From positions 124,001 through 188,000 of the forward strand of contig MNCI01007747.1 of assembly GCA_015680685.1 (NCBI GenBank): a stretch of DNA of 64,000 nt. Direction: 5' to 3'. The position numbers and the translations under genes were made by a program. Position 1 is the stretch's first letter, and each line of letters starts with the position of its first letter. Below are positions 1 to 11,549 of this stretch, one piece after another. The notes beneath the pieces are model-generated. The model saw only the letters and a list, made by a program, of their open reading frames with translations. It was not told the origin of the DNA and searched no databases. The stretch comes from Gnetum montanum. Its lineage: Eukaryota > Streptophyta > Gnetopsida > Gnetales > Gnetaceae.

Positions 1-39
1 AGAATAGTTGTGCAACGAGCAAGATACTCATGCTTTCAA

Positions 40-970
40 AATTGAATCCTAAATAGTGAACCTTCTTTTATATGTAGATGATGCTACCTTGATTCCACTA
101 CTACAAAAAGTATATAAAATATGTTGAAAATTTTTAAAAATTATTGTTGCCCATCTGGTCTTCAAGTGAATATGGATGAAACCAAATTGGTGATCTAGTG
201 TATAAGAATTACTTATTATAACTTCCATTTTGGAGGTATTAATATGCAAATATTAGATTATTTTAAATATTTGGGTCTCATTTATATGAACAATTACATG
301 TGGGATAAGTGCATCAAAGAAAAATACTAAGAGGTTTCAAGGCTTTGCATGCTTTCAAAAATAAGTGCAAGGATTTAGGAGTCTAGGCTTGAATGCCAAA
401 AGATAAATTTTTCATACTATCATCAATCCTATTATTTTGTGTAGATGTGTTGTTTAAGAACATAAATTTAGTGAGAAACTTTAGAAAGTTATTGAAAGAG
501 TGCAAAAAACTTTTCTTCTCAATAAGTTAAAGGTGATGATGCAAACATCTTACTCAATGTTGTTATGTAAATGTGATTTATTACTTTTAGAAGCAGAGGC
601 CTTGTGCCAATTCATTACATAGCATAGCTTGCATATCTCAAGGCAAGATAAATTCTCTAAAGTAGTTTAGGGAGCTAAATTTAGTGCTAAACTTTAGAGA
701 GTTATTGAAAGGGTCCAACAACTTTTTCATATTAATACGTTAAAGTTGATGATGCAAACATCTTACTCAATGTTATTATGTAAATGTGATTTATTACTTT
801 TAAAAGCAAAGGCCTTGTGCCAATTCATTACATATGAGCATAGCTTACATATCTCAAGGTAAGATAAATTCTCTAGAGTAGTTCTTTAAGATTCGCAAGA
901 CCATGGATGGTAATTTTAGGGGATGTAATGGTTAAAAAATGGACTATTTCTTAGAAGGACATGTAGAAAA
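40..970 (+). pseudogene. LINE (non-LTR retrotransposon) reverse transcriptase, 3' fragment
   Basis: Decayed C-terminal half of a plant LINE reverse transcriptase. In frame at 60-100 it reads LLYVDDATLI, the RT catalytic box (YVDD at 71-82). After a frameshift it reads SGLQVNMDETKLVI near 160-200 and then FKYLGL near 265-280, in the order expected for plant LINE ORF2. Downstream stretches (about 480-660 and again 695-870) read like the LINE C-terminal segment (VQKTFLLNKL, LLLEAEALCQF). There are many stops and frameshifts. The 5' part of the element lies outside the window, and LTR A abuts its 3' side. No function is expected. The family call is fairly secure; the lineage is not resolved. Confidence 0.75.
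464..889 (+). repeat. 213-bp tandem duplication inside the LINE
   Basis: Two adjacent copies (464-676 and 677-about 889) share long runs such as the stretch around 'gatgatgcaaacatcttact' and 'ggccttgtgccaattcatta'. Both copies carry the same LINE C-terminal codons, so the duplication happened inside the element. The copies have since diverged by scattered substitutions and small indels. Confidence 0.85.
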
Positions 971-978
971 ATCTTAAA

Positions 979-1808
979 TGATGAAAAATCAATAAGATGA
1001 CTATGTTGAAAAAGCCCTATTAACACATCTTAGGATGCATTGACATAGGTATGTCGATGATAACGTAAGTATTACCTATATAAATACTCACACACCTTGC
1101 ATTTACGACAGCTTTTGGTTATTCTCTTAGTTGAACTCTAATAGTTTATTCGCATAGAAGTTAGAAAATTTTTCCTTCTAAGTGCCTATAGCATGGATTA
1201 AAGTAATTGTATGACATTTTATTCAAGTGCATATGTACTTGGATACATTTGCATGTATGGAAATAAAATTGATATTTCTTCTATCCATTGTAGCACTTGG
1301 ATTAACGTAACTTTACTATGTAATTTAGTTTATTACTATTAAGTAATTAATATTATTGTTTATAACCAATGTGAGTATGACCACTTTGAGAATAATATAT
1401 TAACACTTGGTAATCCCAACAGTGAATACTTGGTATGCCTAGTAGTAAATAGTTGATAACCCAGCAATATTAGTATATGTTTAGGATGTGTATGAAAGGT
1501 GCAAATGGATACTTCATATTTGGGCTAGTTAGTTAATTTAAATATTAAGTCTTCATTTGCTTAACCATTTCAAAAATAAAGAAAATAATAAAAAGTATAA
1601 AAATAAATATCTTACACCTCAACAACACTTAACCATACATATAGATTAATACAAGTGTTGATTAGGAAGACAATGACCAGTGACTACATATTTCACCATC
1701 TAGGAATATTAGCCACTTAGGTAAATAAAGTTCACAGAATTTGATTAGATCATGTATATGTGCTAGTGATTCATATGGTTGAGCATAGGGAATACCTGTT
1801 GCTCATCA
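979..1808 (+). mobile_element. LTR A, Athila/Tat-like family (solo or truncated 5' LTR)
   Basis: Starts TGATGAAAAATC and ends ...GCTCATCA, the termini shared by the LTRs of elements B, D, E, G and C in this window. TATA box TATATAAATA at 1077-1086, about 98 bp from the start as in G. It also carries the shared U5 landmarks: 'cacttggtaatccc', 'cttggtatgcctagtag', 'aggaagacaatgacc' and 'catatggttgagcatagg'. No gag follows and no clean primer site is seen after 1808, although 'ttgctaag' at about 1819-1826 might be a remnant. Flanks ttaaa/ccaag give no target duplication, so it may be a truncated element rather than a solo LTR. Confidence 0.8.
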
Positions 1809-2937
1809 CCAAGAAAATTTGCTAAGTAGTCTAGCAAAAGGATTTAACACAAATGTGGTTTAATGTAGAAAGCAAGAGACAATTTTATTTATATCATATT
1901 AAATCTAATAAAATGGATGTAGAAGCTAACTGTTTAGAAAGCTTTGCTTAAGTTCTTATTATTTTAGAATTGAAAGTGGAAGATGGATTTAACTTCCTTG
2001 AGAATAGCATATTCGTAGGTTGCACAAGTAACGGGCCCTTGAAGATGAGTTACATGTGTTTCTTTCTTGTGCTATGTCTACATATTTAAGATAGTGATGT
2101 AATGTTACAACAAAAAACTTGTATGATTTATTTTTTATAATCATTGGTATTTGGTGAATTTGTAGAGTCTATCTATATTTTTCATGAAAATGTAATATTT
2201 TTCCAATAGATCTTATGGGTGTTTGGATGTAATAATGCTTCAATTTCATTTCATTTTAAAAAACCAAAGGACATCATAAAAAGAATACAACATATCCCTT
2301 CAATAATAATGAAGTGTTAACCTAGTGATAAGATTGTAGCTTTAAAAACTCCAAGTCATGAGTTTCATTCTAGTTGGCAATATTGAGTTATAAAGTTCTA
2401 ATTGGATTATATATTTTAGGGAATATCTATATTATGATTATTTCAGGGTTCCAATGCTACCACTACCTATTTCAAACAAAAAAATAACCAAATTTTACAA
2501 GAGTAAGCCTTACACCATTAGCTCTTAGCTAATGAAAGTATATTTGCTAACACAAGATATCAAATTAATAGAAACCAACCAAAACCAAAAGATATCAACA
2601 TTTTTATAATGTCATGAAATTATACAGCATATTTAATTTTACCCATACACGAGGATAAAAAATCTAGAATGTGTGCCACAAGTAACAAAATTAGTATAAC
2701 CAGCTACCTAATGTTAAAATAATTAGATAAAATAAAAAATTAAATAAAGCAAGAAAAAAAATTAAATAAAGCAAGAAAAAGAGCCATAATGGCATGTTAA
2801 AATGCTTAGAATACAAACTAGGCACCGAAACGCACAAGAGCCTTGGCTACAAAGGCTTCGCCCACCAGAAACCAACCGCCCATGTACCTGTACCATGGCC
2901 ACGGAAAAAACAAACACTCATCTATGATCTTGCACGG
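1809..2937. other. Unassigned AT-rich sequence
   Basis: No convincing coding frame, LTR terminus or RNA gene was recognised. A small local duplication is present around 2728-2778 ('aattaaataaagcaagaaaa' twice). Base composition rises near 2821-2905, where CpGs also reappear, suggesting less methylation-decayed sequence from there to the RING gene. Confidence 0.5.
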
Positions 2938-3400
2938 ACATAATTTCATGGTTCTGGCATTCAATTTTTAAAAATTCCAATTACACCTTACCCAAGCAAC
3001 ATTGTCAAGCACATAATTTCATGGTTCTGGCATTCAATTTTTAAAAATTTCAGTTACACCTTACCCAAGCAACATTGTCAATTCGCGGTCTCAGCTATGA
3101 ATCAACATGGTCTAAACATTAAGCATGGATACGTGTGTGACTTGTTCACAGAAGAATCCATCAGCGTGCATTTCAATATGGTTTAAATCGTTGACTGATC
3201 TTGCAAGCACATAATCTCATGCTTCTTGCATTCAATTTTTTAAAATTTCAGTTACACCTTACCCAATCAACATTGCCCATTCGTCGTCTCAGCTACGAAT
3301 CAACATGGTCTAAAATTTAGGCATGGATACGTGTGTGGCTTGTTCACAAAAGAATCCAGCAACGTGCATGAAAGTGCTTCATATCAATATGATTTCAAAA
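2938..3400 (+). repeat. Tandem repeat array, ~198-bp unit with a 73-bp partial copy
   Basis: A segment beginning 'acataatttcatggttctgg' occurs at 2938, 3011 and (diverged) 3209. The first step is 73 bp and covers only the head of the unit. The second step is 198 bp and covers the whole unit, including 'tcagctatgaatcaacatgg', 'catggatacgtgtgtg' and 'cttgttcacagaagaatcca'. The copies keep several CpGs. No coding frame is shared between copies, so this is probably a non-coding satellite-like or promoter-type repeat. Confidence 0.85.
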
Positions 3401-4833
3401 GAATTTGTGTGCAGTCACTTCCCTTACTGCTAATTTTTAACTACAAAAAATTTATTTGCGTGTTAACACGAATCTTCTGTTCACCTTGCATTCATAGTTT
3501 CACATTTAACCAGTAACTTTTATGCGGGATTCTTTATCAAATATAAAAGGTTTGTAAACTTTTTTTAAAACAAATTTACAATGTTTTGTTTGGCTATAGC
3601 GCTGCGCTGAGATGACTTCTCCTGAGTCCATGTTTATCGTATCTCTCAGGACCTCTTTTCCCCTCTATATTCCGCAAATAAATGAAGGTGAGGTTTTGGG
3701 TAGTGAAATAATTATTTACGAATCGTGTGCTGTAATTGCAAAGCTGCAGTGTCCTAGCAGGAAAGAATGATTAATAAAATAATGTCAAGTATGGTTGTAT
3801 TTCAGTAATATGACGAATCCATGGCCCATAAACGTCAGAAGTGACGATAATGGAAAAACAGTTACAAGTAGTAGAAGGCAGTTTGAAATAGAGAATTCAA
3901 ATGAGATCTTGACATGCAGGAATTTTGACTTTTATGTTTTTTTCCCTCAGCATGAAGCATGAATAACCGTCTACAAATTTGAAGTAAAAAATTAGGTTAA
4001 TACCATTGCGGTGGAAGTGAATGGAAATTATTTTTTCCAAACACAAATTCAGAAATGGTCTAAATTTTTCATATAGCCCTTATAAGTTTCTTCGCTTGAG
4101 GCCTGAGTATGAAGGAATTGATTATTCCAATGATCTCACGAGGATAAACACGGAAAACAGTCCCCGCACCAGCTAAAATTAAATGGAGTACTTTCCAATA
4201 CAGGGAATCCTAGGGTATCTGAATAAGTAATCCGGAGCCAAATATAGTAACTAATCTAGTAAAGCATTTATTTTTCCAGTATCTGAGGAAGGTATTAAGC
4301 AACACATACGTGTATTTCTAGTCTCGATCCAAGAAGCAGTCAACCTGCAGCCTAATTTTTGTGAAGCTTCTTAATTTAATTTAATAGCTGGATGGTAGCT
4401 GAATAGTTTTTTACCCTCAACCATGAAACACGAACACAGTACACTATCCTTTCTCACGAAGAAAGGTTTCTTTTATCCATAAATCACCATCGTTATATAA
4501 GTTTCTGGTATATATTGAAACTTTATTATGGGCTTAAAAATGAAACTGAAATTCTATTACATGAGTTTTGATAATGTTTTAAAGAAATTGAGATGGATTC
4601 TCAGTAAACTTGGGAACAAACTAAACAAATTAGACACATTAATATTTAACTTAAATTTAATGTGATCAGTAAAATGGTATGATGCATTAAATACTTTTAA
4701 ATAATTTAAATTTAATAGCAGTTATTCAAAGAATTTTCTGTAAATAAAATAAGATTTCACATTTTAAGAAAATCATTGAAATACCATTTTACCATGAGAA
4801 ATTATTACCACAACATGCGAAGTTTCATTGTCG
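3401..4833. other. Unassigned, low-copy-looking sequence
   Basis: No ORF or family signature recognised. The part from about 3590 to 4350 has higher complexity and more CpG than the retroelement regions, and may be unique sequence in the neighbourhood of the RING gene. 4500-4800 is AT-rich with poly-A/T runs. Confidence 0.4.
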
Positions 4834-5105
4834 AAGATTAGTACAGCTGGCACACCAAACTCATTCACCTTCTATTGATCACAGAATTTAGCAATTGTAG
4901 TACTAGTTCAATAAATGATACCCCATACCCCTTTTGGTTTGTATGTCTTTTGATTTGAACCTAATGAAGATTAGTCCACATGGCACACTAAACCTATTCA
5001 CTATTTGTTGCTCACGGAATTTAGCAATTGTAGTAACACTCCAATCAATGAAACCCATCTTTAGATACCTCCCTCTGTTTGTATGTCTCTTGATTTGAAC
5101 TTGTA
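4834..5105 (-). pseudogene. Ty3/gypsy integrase scrap, tandemly duplicated
   Basis: Two adjacent copies (about 4834-4964 and 4965-5105) of a ~130-bp piece. On the minus strand each reads like the retroviral-type integrase core before the second catalytic Asp: TTIAKF...QIVNRFSVPCGLIF in the upper copy, and a more decayed TTIAKF...FGVPAVLIF in the lower. The catalytic Asp codon is not preserved. Surroundings show no LTR, so this is an isolated relic. Confidence 0.6.
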
Positions 5106-5768
5106 TATAAAGTTTGATTAGCATATGCTTTGTGTTTTTGTGCCTATGTGTTTAGTGTATTATGTTTGTGATGTATGATACTATGAATTTATAGTTATGG
5201 GTGAGCTATGTGCCTTGTAATATAATCATAAATATATTTGAGTTTCTTTTAAAGATTTCACACATACATCATTCTCTAGATGAGATGCATAATAGTCATG
5301 CAATAAAAAATGATTTGAAGAAAATACAAATAAACAAAGATCTGGCTCAGCCAACCCTATTTTATCGAGACATGGCTAATACGATTACCATGATGATGAA
5401 TTTGTGTTTTATTTTAAACTCATGTAGGGTAAGCTTCCTTTTGTTTGAATTTTGAGTAATAACAAAATTGGCATATAGGATTCTACATCATATTAAAAAT
5501 TTGGTGTATTTTATAAAAGTATACATTTAATGTATTTTATCATTCAAGACATATTTGGTAACACCCAACGACACCCAAAACGTTCATATACATGGTCAAA
5601 CAATAAAGCTTTATCCATCTTGATTTGAAAACCCCATATCATGGTTTCACAATATCATTGAATTATAAAGTTGTAGTTAAACCATATATTTCAATGGTCG
5701 CACCGCATACTGGGACAGGCGGGCGCTACTCTACAAACAGACAAACAAAAAGACACAAGCGCAGCAAA
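5106..5768. other. Upstream flank of the RING gene
   Basis: AT-rich to about 5690, then an abrupt shift to CpG-containing sequence about 70 bp before the ATG. 'ccatatatttcaatgg' at about 5681-5696 is the only TATA-like candidate at a sensible distance from the start codon; this is weak. The reading frame is open for 48 codons upstream of the chosen ATG, but that extension is AT-rich and unlike the protein body. Confidence 0.35.
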
Positions 5769-6470
5769 ATGTCGAGCGACACAGGCGAGGTGAACGTGCC
5801 AGTGACCTGCATTGCTGTACTGTCGCTGTCAGCACTAATGCTCAGCCTCTACATCGTTGCCGCCCTAACGCGGCAACTTCTCCTCAGCGCCGAAGACGTT
5901 AGGGCTCCGTCGTTTATCTTTGCCCTCGCCGACGGCGTCTTCCGCGGTTCCAGCAACCCGCCGGCGGCGCTTTCAGGGCTGGATCAGGCAGCCATCCAAC
6001 GGCTACCGATGACCGTCATCGCCGCCAAAATGGAATCGGAATCGGAATCGTCGTCGTCGTCAGAGGAATGCTGCGTTTGCATTTCGGAGTTGCGTGACGG
6101 CGACAAGGCACGGGTGTTGCCCCCTTGCGGACACACCTTCCACGTGGAGTGCATCGACTCGTGGTTGTTGTCGTGTGCCACGTGTCCACTCTGCCGCAAC
6201 GCCGTCGTGGTCCCCTCCGCTCCTGTTCCGCCTCCGCCGGTGTCCGTGATAACGTCCACGTCCGCTGATGCTACTGCCGTGGACTTGACAAGGGCGCCTA
6301 CTGCTGTCCCTGGCCCTGGCCCTGCTGACGTAGCCATCCGCATCCACGCTGACGTGGCGGCGGTGGCATTCCGGGAAGGTTACGAGACGGTGCCCCCGAA
6401 TACCTGTGCACGGTTAGTCCATTTGTTCACCGGCAGTTCGGCAGTTCCAACCTGCTTCCCGTCCATTTGA
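5769..6470 (+). CDS. ATL-type RING-H2 E3 ubiquitin ligase, membrane-anchored
   Basis: Intact, intronless 233-codon ORF. From the ATG at 5769 the protein has a hydrophobic segment (about residues 12-33) after a short N-terminus, a GLD motif ([11 protein letters not shown], 70-80), an acidic/Ser-rich linker and a complete RING-H2. The zinc ligands are C101, C104, C120, H122, H125, C128, C139 and C142, with the canonical spacing x2-x15-x1-x2-x2-x10-x2. P119 before the third Cys and W132 are the ATL hallmarks. The C-terminal ~90 residues are Pro/Ala/Val-rich and low complexity. ATL proteins transfer ubiquitin from an E2 to target proteins at membranes, often in defence or stress responses; the substrate here cannot be told. 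An upstream in-frame ATG (5625) would put 48 atypical residues before the transmembrane segment, so the 5769 start is preferred. It is the only gene here without decay, and its CpG content contrasts sharply with its surroundings. Confidence 0.92.
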   Translation: MSSDTGEVNVPVTCIAVLSLSALMLSLYIVAALTRQLLLSAEDVRAPSFIFALADGVFRGSSNPPAALSGLDQAAIQRLPMTVIAAKMESESESSSSSEECCVCISELRDGDKARVLPPCGHTFHVECIDSWLLSCATCPLCRNAVVVPSAPVPPPPVSVITSTSADATAVDLTRAPTAVPGPGPADVAIRIHADVAAVAFREGYETVPPNTCARLVHLFTGSSAVPTCFPSI

Positions 6471-6725
6471 TTATAAGGCGTTCCATGATAACTTCATCAT
6501 TATTGTTTCTTTTTGCAACTAGTGTACTTGGCAACAATCTAATGAGTATCATTTATTTGATTATTAAGGTGAAGCACATCATAAGTTCACTCTAGGATTT
6601 TTGGTGATTTGCGACTCAAAGGTGGGGATTGCCCCACCACCCCTAGGTGTGATCATTAAGGTAGAGTCCATCTTAAGTTCACCCTTAGATTTTTGGTGAT
6701 TTAGGACTCAAAGATGGAGACTCCA

Positions 6726-7563
6726 TGATGATGAGTCACCATTTTAGTTAACCACGATATCACGTATGTGATATTGTGTATGTGATATTGTGTACGAGAT
6801 ACCGCGTACACGATATCACAGCCTGTCTCCTCATCTATATATAAGAGGTAGACAAATCTGATAAGGGATCTTTTAGTTCTTAGTTTAAGTGTTAAGTTTT
6901 AAGTAGTTCTTCTCTCAACCCTTCTCTCCGAGTGTATGCTCGTACTGTGGTGATTGTAATTGTACAACATTCTTATTCGAGTGTGACGTACTTGGAGACA
7001 CACATGACCGGAAATAAAGATCGAGATTACTTCATCATTGCATTATTCACTTAGTTTAATTATTTACTTAATTGTTATTTACTGATTTCTTAGTTAATAT
7101 CTCTTCACCCTAAACTCCTATTAAACGTGGAATGAGTACAACTTGATCACGAGCATTTAAGTGTGACTACTTGGCAACCCAGTAGTGTACCTAGGATCTA
7201 CGCTTGGTAATCCTAGTGGTAGTTGTGGACAAGGTCCAAGATGTGTATGGATGATTGAGGAATGGATGCTCATCGCACTTATGCTAACTTAGATTCTTTC
7301 CCACCCTCTCCCTCTTAGCTTAGTTAATATCACTTTCCATTACACTCAAGCGTAGCATTAGTATAGGAACACATCATACATGTCATTCTGGACTAAACCA
7401 TATGTGACAAAGTTAACACTAGTCCAAATGAGAAGATAGCGAACTGCGACCTACCAGTAAATGTCTAGATACCACAACTAGCCCATCTGCGGAGTTTGAC
7501 TGGATTGTGTGTGAAACGCTCATATTCGTATGGTTGAGTGTAGGGGTACCTTACCACTCATCA
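6726..7563 (+). mobile_element. Solo LTR D (Athila/Tat-like family)
   Basis: Begins TGATGATGAGTC and ends ...CACTCATCA, with flanks ctcca (6721-6725) and ctccc (7564-7568), a 4/5 target duplication. Removing the LTR and one flank copy leaves unit 2 of the host repeat the same length as unit 1 across the junction (26 nt each from the 'tgg' to 'ctagg'), which is strong empty-site support. It contains TATATATAAG at 6836-6845 and the family landmarks 'gtgactacttggcaacccag', 'cttggtaatcctagtgg' and 'gtatggttgagtgtaggggt'. No internal region, so it is a recombined solo LTR. Confidence 0.9.
6753..6845 (+). promoter_or_regulatory. LTR D core promoter with clustered inverted motif
   Basis: Four alternating-orientation copies of GTGATATYGTGTA lie just upstream of the TATA box: 6753-6762 (reverse), 6768-6780, 6782-6796, and 6805-6819 (reverse). 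The last two form 15-bp arms with one mismatch and an 8-nt loop. TATATATAAG follows at 6836-6845. Confidence 0.6.
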
Positions 7564-7800
7564 CTCCCCCACTACCCCTAGGTGTTTAGGGCTAGATATA
7601 TGTAGTATAAGAATACATCTTACTTTGTGGTTGTGTGCATTTGCGATGTCTGTCCTAGTCTTATCACTTGTAATTCTAACTTGTTACACTTCTAACCATG
7701 ATCTCATGAATGCCATGTATGTATTATTATGGCCTAGTCCATCTTAAGCCCACTACCAAAATTTTGGTAATTTAGAGGCCAAAGGTGAGGACTGTTGAGT

Positions 7801-10562
7801 GAAAGTAATTAAATGGGGTTCGATCTCATCAAACCAATGTCATGGTTGTGGTAACTTTTATTTTTTCCATCATAGTGGTGGGATAATTGCAATCATCTAA
7901 ATCTATATTGCATGAACCAAATTGCATATCTTAATAACAACTTTTAGTAGTTAAAGCACAATTAAATAATAAAATTTAAGTTGTAGGTTCAATTTAGATT
8001 TCTAATTTTTCTCAAAAAACATCATTTAAATCTCGGCTTTTCTAAAAGCTACACAACTTCATCTTTATATATCTTAATTTTATAAGGATATTTAACTTTT
8101 TAGAAAAATTAACTTTTAAAATCTCAAATATCATACATGCATATACAAATTAAATTTTAATTGATTTATTATCTACATGCACCTATGTTTATATTTTTAC
8201 CTAGCACACACTTTCAAATGGAAAGTGATTTGGAATAGCTTAGAGGCAATAATGACCTACAAATAAATGCTTAAGAGAGATCAGACCCTAAACTGCTCCC
8301 TCTTAAGGATGATAGGTTCATGTAAATTTCAGCCATTTTTAAAACATGACTTCAACCATGCATTGTATTTTAGTTTTATGGTACACTCATCATTGCTCAT
8401 GTAAATACCACTATTCAAAGCAACATAAACGTGGCCAACACTTGACATCCTTAAAAGACAAAGTCCTAATTTAGCCCATGAAGATACTTTGCATTTTGCT
8501 TCAACAAATCACAAACAGTGGATCCAATGTCTTTATAGGTAATCCTTTGCCAAAGATGATAGAACCTTATTTGGAGGTTGCATTGTTAATCAAAGGTGAG
8601 GTTTTTTGCTTGGCTATTAGCTTATCATGTAGTGATCACTCAGGCAAAACTCTAGTGATGGGATTTTTCCATAGTCTCTTGTTGTATCCTTTGCTATAAG
8701 GAGACTGAAATTCCAACATAACTTTTTAAAGAATGTTTGTTTACAAAGGGTGTAGGTCACTTTGTGTGCATGTGGACTAGGATCATATGAGATCAATGTT
8801 GGGTAATGATTATAGAAGGGCCTATCATTCAACGACACTTAAATGAGATTTCATTATAGGTGGAGGTTGCCTGAAAGATTTGGCTCAAGCAAAATGCTCA
8901 CATTTTTCATGCAAAGTGCTAAAACTCTATCTTTAAATATGTCTTAAAAGCATTTATCAACTTTTACTTGTGGGAAAACATCCATGAATGTAGGATAACA
9001 ATTTTTAAGACTCATGAATCCTTGTAGGATGAGCCAATCTGGCATCCATAAACTATGTATTTCTTTGTTTTTCAAAATATGCATGCCCTCTATTTTAAAT
9101 GAACTTTATTATATTGCACATGATTATTTTTTGGCTTTTGGTTTTGACGTCCTATAGGAATGCCTAGGGATTTTTGATTGGTTTCGATGTTAATCTATTT
9201 TCCTAGAGAATCTTCTATCCTCCATGATGATACTATTATTATACTTATTGATTTGAGGGTTCATTCCTATTGTTATATAAATGACTAGACTTTTCCTAAA
9301 AAAATAATAGTAACCATACATAATTTTATACATTAATATTCATGTAGTCAAAACCCTTGCAATTATTGTATTATCATAGATTTTTAAGTTCTTAAGAGAT
9401 GCTTTGAAATCCTTTGAAGCAAGATATATACATAAGGAGTAATTCTTAAGGCAATAATAAATAGGGATACCAAGTGGATAATAAAAGATAGGGGATGACA
9501 TGTAATGGTGTTGCCCTTGGAAAACACCATTTTGCACCACTCAAGTGTCCCAACAATAGTAATGTGAGAAGGTAGACTCAAGGTGGACTATACCTTATTA
9601 GTCAATAGCCTACTCACAACATAGCACATAATCCATTAACCAATGGTTAGAGGCATTAGTACCTCCATAACCATTACTAACATAACCAAACCAACAAGGC
9701 ATATGCACATATACATAGATAAAAAGTACACAATGCATTGATCTTCTAGAAAGACTACAAGACATCCTATGCTTATGCATCTAGTCTTAAGACCCACTCA
9801 GAAGAGATGGTGGTGGATCAAGCATCGAAACTAAAGTACCTTTTCAAGCCAACATATCCCTGTGGCAATGTTCACAAGAAATTAGGACCCATGTGGTTCT
9901 AGAGTGATGGTTAGAATAACATGGAATCCAAAAGGTCTTCACACACCTTTGGCCCTTGTTTTAGAAAAAAAAAACTTTGATTCATAGACAAGGCATTTTT
10001 TCCTACACTCTTCCCTACTTGAAAGAAGTGATGTCCTTAGAGCATACACTTTTCCAAATGTGCAAAGTCGCAATGGATATTAAGGAACTTTGAACATCTA
10101 GAAGTCCTTCCAACAATTATAGACATGAACGTCCAATGGCTAGGGTTCTTCAATGATAAAGCACAAAGTGTTGAACCTATCTTGCCATCTAATAGAGGCT
10201 TAGAGAAGTTCTTCCAACCTATGTTTATAAATAAGGGCTTTATCTTTTTTCATGTAAACTATATTAACATTTTTTCTTGAAGTAAAATCTACTTACTTGA
10301 CGTTTGGGCTAGTCCTCTACTTCTAGTTGGGAAATAAGAAAGTAGAGTTGATTATTTTGTGATTAAGGGGAGGCTATTTTTACCTTGAGGCAACCACTCC
10401 CCATGCCTAATGATAGCCTTTCATTAGCATGTGTAAGGATCTTGGGATCTAGCCTCACTAAGGCATTACCTAACTTCATGATGAAAGGGGATACATATTG
10501 ATTCTCCACCGCTTAGAAGTGATCTATCTCAGATCTACTTTGGTGCCGTCCAACTTATCACA
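7801..10562. other. Unassigned intergenic sequence
   Basis: About 2.7 kb without a recognisable gene, LTR terminus or RNA gene. Short open frames (for example 8478-8699 plus and 9340-9540 minus) have no family signature and look like chance frames in AT-rich DNA. The last part may contain the 3' LTR of chromovirus K: on the minus strand a purine-rich run is followed by TGTGATAAGTTGG starting at 10562. That boundary is tentative. Confidence 0.4.
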
Positions 10563-10667
10563 CATTCCACCTTTTTCCAAGTTGTATTATGACTTCCATC
10601 ATTTGGTAACCATCTCTAGCTAACCACCCCTATACATCCACATTGAAAAATCAATGTGATTTCTAGC

Positions 10668-11528
10668 TAATGAGCATTAAGTATGCACTATGCCTAGCCA
10701 TATGAATCACAACCATATACTAGAAATCTAGTTAAATTTCACAAACATAGTTCCTAAGTTTTCCCATAGTTGTAAATTGTGAATCAAGGGGTCATGTGAT
10801 TGTTGTCTTCCTAACTCACACTTGCATTATATGTGTGTATGGTTAAATGTGAATTAAGGCTTATGATATTTATTTATTTATTGATATTTTTATATGTTTT
10901 TTTATCATGTTAGGTGAATAAGTGAAGGCTTAATGATTAACTATTTAACTACTCATCTATTCTAGTAACTAACTATCCTAACATAAGTAGCCATTCCCAT
11001 TGACTGCATACATCCCAAACTAGTATTAATGCTACTAGGTTACCTATTGATTATTGGGCATATCAAATGGCCACTACTAGAATTACCAAGTACTATACAT
11101 TGTAGTGGTCATACTTATGTGTTCATGATTAAATGCATTAATTACTAAAGATGAGGAAATTAAAGTGCATTAAAAGTAAAATCAAAATAAGAAAGATTAA
11201 ACTATCTAAGTGCTATAATGAATGTTAAAAATCTCATCTTTATTGTTGTTCATGCCAAAGTATTTAGGTACATGATGGTCAAATAAATATTTGTACAATA
11301 TCTTTGATTCACATTGTGAGCACTCAGAGGAAAATATTCTAACTCTAGAGGAATCAAACTACAATTGCTTCATTACACTATGGACTTATTGTATCATAAA
11401 TGTAGTTGATGCATGCATTTATATAGGCGTTACCTATATACATCAATGGGGCTACATAAATGTAGGTATGATGAAACAACTCTTTAGCATTGACAAACTA
11501 TGTTGTGAACTATTTACATTCAATATCA
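10668..11528 (-). repeat. Element B 3' LTR
   Basis: Pairs with 22364-23214 along its length. Shared landmarks include 'cttcctaactcacactt', 'ttaatgattaactattta' and 'taacataagtagccattc'. On the plus strand it starts TAATGAGC (decayed TGATGAG) and ends ...CAATATCA. TATA box on the minus strand at 11418-11425. The polypurine tract expected just inside (11529 onward) is poorly preserved. Confidence 0.85.
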
Positions 11529-11549
11529 AACATCTTCACTAGGTTTTGC

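Larger units (their letters stand above)
6564..7800 (+). repeat. 91-bp repeat array, split by solo LTR D
   Basis: Unit 1 (6564-6654) and unit 2 (6655-6725, resuming at 7564) share 'attaaggt.ga', 'catc.taagttcac', 'gatttttggtgattt' and 'gactcaaag.tgg', and then 'cacc/ctacccctaggtgt'. A third, more diverged unit lies at about 7728-7800 ('agtccatcttaagccca', 'ttttggtaatttagaggcca'). The copies are non-coding. Unit 2 is interrupted by LTR D. Confidence 0.75.

Noticed and set aside
979-1813. A target duplication around LTR A
   Set aside because: Flanks ttaaa and ccaag do not match, so the solo-LTR status is left open.
2938-3400. CRISPR-like array
   Set aside because: Repeat units are long, directly abutting and diverged, without spacers; the window is clearly plant nuclear DNA.
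5984-6347. Minus-strand open frames of 119 and 95 codons opposite the RING gene
   Set aside because: GC-rich shadow frames of a real gene; no motif of their own.
8478-8699. Plus-strand 73-codon frame as a small gene
   Set aside because: No start context, domain or homologous copy visible; surrounded by non-coding AT-rich sequence.
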